Part shown: piece by piece, positions 3,806-5,729 of the stretch
Layout: every line of letters starts with the position of its first letter
How positions within the stretch are numbered: position 1 is the first letter of the stretch
Assembly (NCBI GenBank): GCA_025966175.1
Contig: JAOPVN010000535.1
Location: forward strand, 1-5,729
DNA length: 5,729 nucleotides
DNA from: Modestobacter sp.
Lineage (GTDB): Bacteria; Actinomycetota; Actinomycetes; Mycobacteriales; Geodermatophilaceae
Direction: 5' to 3'
Notes under the pieces: model-generated
The model's input: the letters and a program-made list of their open reading frames with translations, nothing else
The model's database searches: none
Told to the model about the DNA's origin: nothing
Translations under genes and position numbers: made by a program

Positions 3806-5728
3806 TCAGTCGTTCGGCTGTCCGCCCCCCTGGCCCAGGCAGGCCGGCAGGGAACCCACCCCACACGTCGCGTCGGCCGGATTCGCGCTGGTCGACGTCG
3901 CCGCAGTGGAGGAGGTGACCGGGGCCTGACTGGTGGTCGGAGCCGGGGCCTGACTGGTGGTCGGAGCCGGGGCCTCGCGGGTGGTCGGAGCCGGGGCCTC
4001 GCGGGTGCTCGCCGGGGCCTCGGTGGTCTCCTCGGCGACGCCCTTGCCGGTGTCGCCCTTGACGAGCGCCTTGCTCGGCAGGGTCTCCTCGGGCGTGCCG
4101 GCCAGCACGGTGTCCATGAACTCCTGCCAGATGGCGCCCGGCAGGCCGGAGCCGAAGATGATCTTCCCCTGGGCGTTGACGATCGGGTCCCGCCCGTCCG
4201 TGCCCATCCAGACCGCGGTCGACATGGACGGGGTGTAGCCGACCATCCAGGCGTCGGAGTTGTCCTGGTCGTTCGAGCCGACCGTTCCGGTCTTGCTGGC
4301 CACCGGCCGGTCGCCGTCCAGGGAGCGCTTCGAGTAGGCCGCCACGCCCTCCAGGGCGAAGGTGACGTCGCTGGCCACGTCGGCCGGGACCGCCTGCCGG
4401 CCCGGCTCCCCGGTGTTGCTCAGCAGCACACCGCCCGCGCTGTCGGTCACCTGGCTGACGAAGTACGGGTTCCGCTCGATCCCGCCGGCCGCGAAGGTGG
4501 CGAAGCCGTGCGCCTGGTCGATCGGCCGCATCTCGTACTCGCCGATGCCGATGCCACCACCGGTGAAGCCCTGGTCGTTGGCGAAGGTCCGGGCCCCCTC
4601 GAGGTTCCCCGACTGCCACGTGTCGCCCAGGCCGGTCGCGGCCAGCGCCGTGGTGCGCACCGATTCCGCGCCCACCTCGTAGGCGAGCCCGTAGAAGGTG
4701 GTGTTGAGCGACCGGGTGATCGCCTCCTTGAGCGTGCAGGCCGCGCACTGGGCGTTGCCGGAGTTGCGCACCGGCGCCGGCCGGTCGGGGAAGGTCTGCG
4801 GCGAGGTGCCGTCCCGGCGGGCGTCGACGCTGATCCCGTCGCCCAGCGCGGTCGCCAGCACATAGGGTTTCATCGACGAGCCGGGCTGCCGCTGGGCCTG
4901 GGCGTAGTCGAACCCACCGCCGGCCGCCCCGCCGTAGTAGGCGAGCACGGCCCCGGTCCGCGGGTCGATCGACACGAGGGACTGGCGCAGCACGTCCACC
5001 GGCTCCCCGGTCATCACGTCGTTGACCGCGGCGACCGCGGCGTCCTGGTAGCCCTTGTTCACCGTGGTGGTGATCCGGAGGCCGCCCGCCTCGATCTGCT
5101 GGTCGGTGTAGTTGCGGGCCTTCAGCTCCTGCTTGACCTGCGTGACGATCAGACCTTCGGGACCCGTCGGCATGCCCAGGCCGCTGCCGGTCTTGGGCAA
5201 CACGGGCGGGTACACCATCGCGGCCCGGGCGCCGGCGTCGATCCAGCCCTCCCCGGCCATCCCGTCCAGCACTCGACCCCAGCGGTCCTTGGCCTCCTCG
5301 GGATGGGCCTCGGGGTCGTAGTAGCTGGGGCTGCGCACCAGCACGGCCAGCACGGCGGACTGCTCGGCGGTCAGCTGCGCGGCCGGGACACCGAAGTAGG
5401 TGTTTGCCGCCGCCTCGATGCCGTAGGCGCCGCGGCCGAAGTAGATGGTGTTGAGGTAGTTCTGGAGGATCTGGTCCTTCGAGTACTCGTTGTCCAGCTT
5501 GATCGCGAGGAAGAGCTCCTTGAACTTGCGGCTGAACGTCTGGTCGGAGCTCAGGAACGCGTTCTTCACGTACTGCTGGGTGATCGTGGAGCCACCCTGG
5601 GTCGAGCCACCGGTCAGGTTGTTCCAGGCGGCCCGCAGGATGCCGGTGAAGGAGAGGCCCGGGTCGTTGTAGAAGGTCCGGGTCTCCGCGGCCAGGAGCG
5701 CGTTGCGGGCCGGCTCGGAGATCTCGGC
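3806..5728 (-). CDS. ponA: Class A (bifunctional) penicillin-binding protein, N-terminus outside window
   Basis: This enzyme polymerises lipid II into glycan strands (GT51 domain) and cross-links the peptides (transpeptidase domain) outside the membrane. The frame is open to the right edge; 640 residues are visible (residue 1 at 5728), and the cytoplasmic tail, membrane anchor and start of GT51 are missing. GT51 motifs: AETRTFY with catalytic Glu at visible residue 15, GGSTITQQ (45-52), RKFKE (67-71), KDQILQNYLN (84-93) and YFGRGAYGIEAA (96-107). Transpeptidase motifs: SSMK with nucleophile Ser284 (codon 4879-4877) and Lys287, SLN (340-342) and KTGT (479-482). A CxxC (C328, C331) sits just before SLN. 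The C-terminus is a low-complexity tail with repeated EAPAPTTR / SQAPAPTT units and two cysteines (C622, C630) near the end. The first motif lacks the Asp and His of the common EDxxFxxHxG form but keeps the Glu. Position next to the GT87 gene and rpsF points to the PonA1 orthologue; the symbol rests on that synteny. Confidence 0.95.
   Translation of the reverse strand, partial: AEISEPARNALLAAETRTFYNDPGLSFTGILRAAWNNLTGGSTQGGSTITQQYVKNAFLSSDQTFSRKFKELFLAIKLDNEYSKDQILQNYLNTIYFGRGAYGIEAAANTYFGVPAAQLTAEQSAVLAVLVRSPSYYDPEAHPEEAKDRWGRVLDGMAGEGWIDAGARAAMVYPPVLPKTGSGLGMPTGPEGLIVTQVKQELKARNYTDQQIEAGGLRITTTVNKGYQDAAVAAVNDVMTGEPVDVLRQSLVSIDPRTGAVLAYYGGAAGGGFDYAQAQRQPGSSMKPYVLATALGDGISVDARRDGTSPQTFPDRPAPVRNSGNAQCAACTLKEAITRSLNTTFYGLAYEVGAESVRTTALAATGLGDTWQSGNLEGARTFANDQGFTGGGIGIGEYEMRPIDQAHGFATFAAGGIERNPYFVSQVTDSAGGVLLSNTGEPGRQAVPADVASDVTFALEGVAAYSKRSLDGDRPVASKTGTVGSNDQDNSDAWMVGYTPSMSTAVWMGTDGRDPIVNAQGKIIFGSGLPGAIWQEFMDTVLAGTPEETLPSKALVKGDTGKGVAEETTEAPASTREAPAPTTREAPAPTTSQAPAPTTSQAPVTSSTAATSTSANPADATCGVGSLPACLGQGGGQPND
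3919..4011 (-). repeat. In-frame 24-bp tandem repeat in the PBP C-terminal tail
   Basis: Unit boundaries are 3919-3942, 3943-3966, 3967-3990 and 3991-4011. The first two units are identical over 24 bp, the third differs at three positions, and the fourth is one codon shorter. Another partial copy starts at 4012. Each unit encodes eight residues of the type APAPTTSQ or APAPTTRE. The multiple-of-three length keeps the frame, so copy number can change without breaking the protein. Confidence 0.9.
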
Positions 5729-5729
5729 C

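Noticed and set aside
3784..3864. 27-codon N-terminal extension of the GT87 protein
   Set aside because: It would overlap the PBP coding end and shows no conserved-looking sequence; the GTG at 3783 gives normal operon spacing.
3919..4022. Short regular repeats as a CRISPR array
   Set aside because: There are no spacers; units abut, are 24 bp and translate in frame as a PT-rich tail.
5567..5569. GTG as the start of the PBP gene
   Set aside because: The frame continues upstream through GGSTITQQ and the catalytic Glu motif to the window edge, so this is an internal Val codon.

Overview
The window is high-GC DNA from an actinomycete. GC-rich third codon positions, GTG starts, a class A penicillin-binding protein (PBP) of actinobacterial type and the gene order all fit Actinomycetota. 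A member of Geodermatophilaceae or a close relative is my best guess, based on general resemblance and not on any search. The gene order PBP - GT87 membrane glycosyltransferase - further gene - rpsF matches, from memory, the Mycobacterium tuberculosis block ponA1 (Rv0050) - Rv0051 - Rv0052 - rpsF (Rv0053), so this is a core chromosomal neighbourhood and not an accessory island.

Layout, read along the minus strand from the right edge: a bifunctional PBP lacking its N-terminus (5728 to 3806); after 22 bp, a polytopic GT87-type glycosyltransferase (3783 to 2206), probably in the same operon; then, on the opposite strand, an endonuclease IV gene (1375 to 2190) that converges on the GT87 gene with 15 bp between stop codons; then a secreted, proline-rich, C-terminally membrane-anchored protein of unknown function (1247 to 225), divergent from nfo; and at the left edge the first 27 codons of rpsF (82 to 1).

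The PBP makes and cross-links peptidoglycan outside the membrane. The GT87 protein probably transfers a sugar from a polyprenyl-phosphate donor at the same membrane face, and the anchored protein also lies outside the cell. Three of the five genes are therefore envelope genes. rpsF begins the usual ribosomal/ssb operon, and nfo is a base-excision-repair gene without an obvious link to its neighbours.

The most interesting non-coding structure is the 142-bp gap before rpsF. It holds a candidate promoter, a hairpin whose internal loop carries CCG on its 3' side (the layout described for the S6:S18 autoregulatory leader motif), and a second hairpin that would pair a CCUCCU segment with the rpsF Shine-Dalgarno sequence. 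The nfo gene looks leaderless: a good -10 hexamer places +1 on its GTG codon. I found no CRISPR array, insertion sequence, tRNA, toxin-antitoxin pair or defence system, and nothing that I would call a new multigene system.
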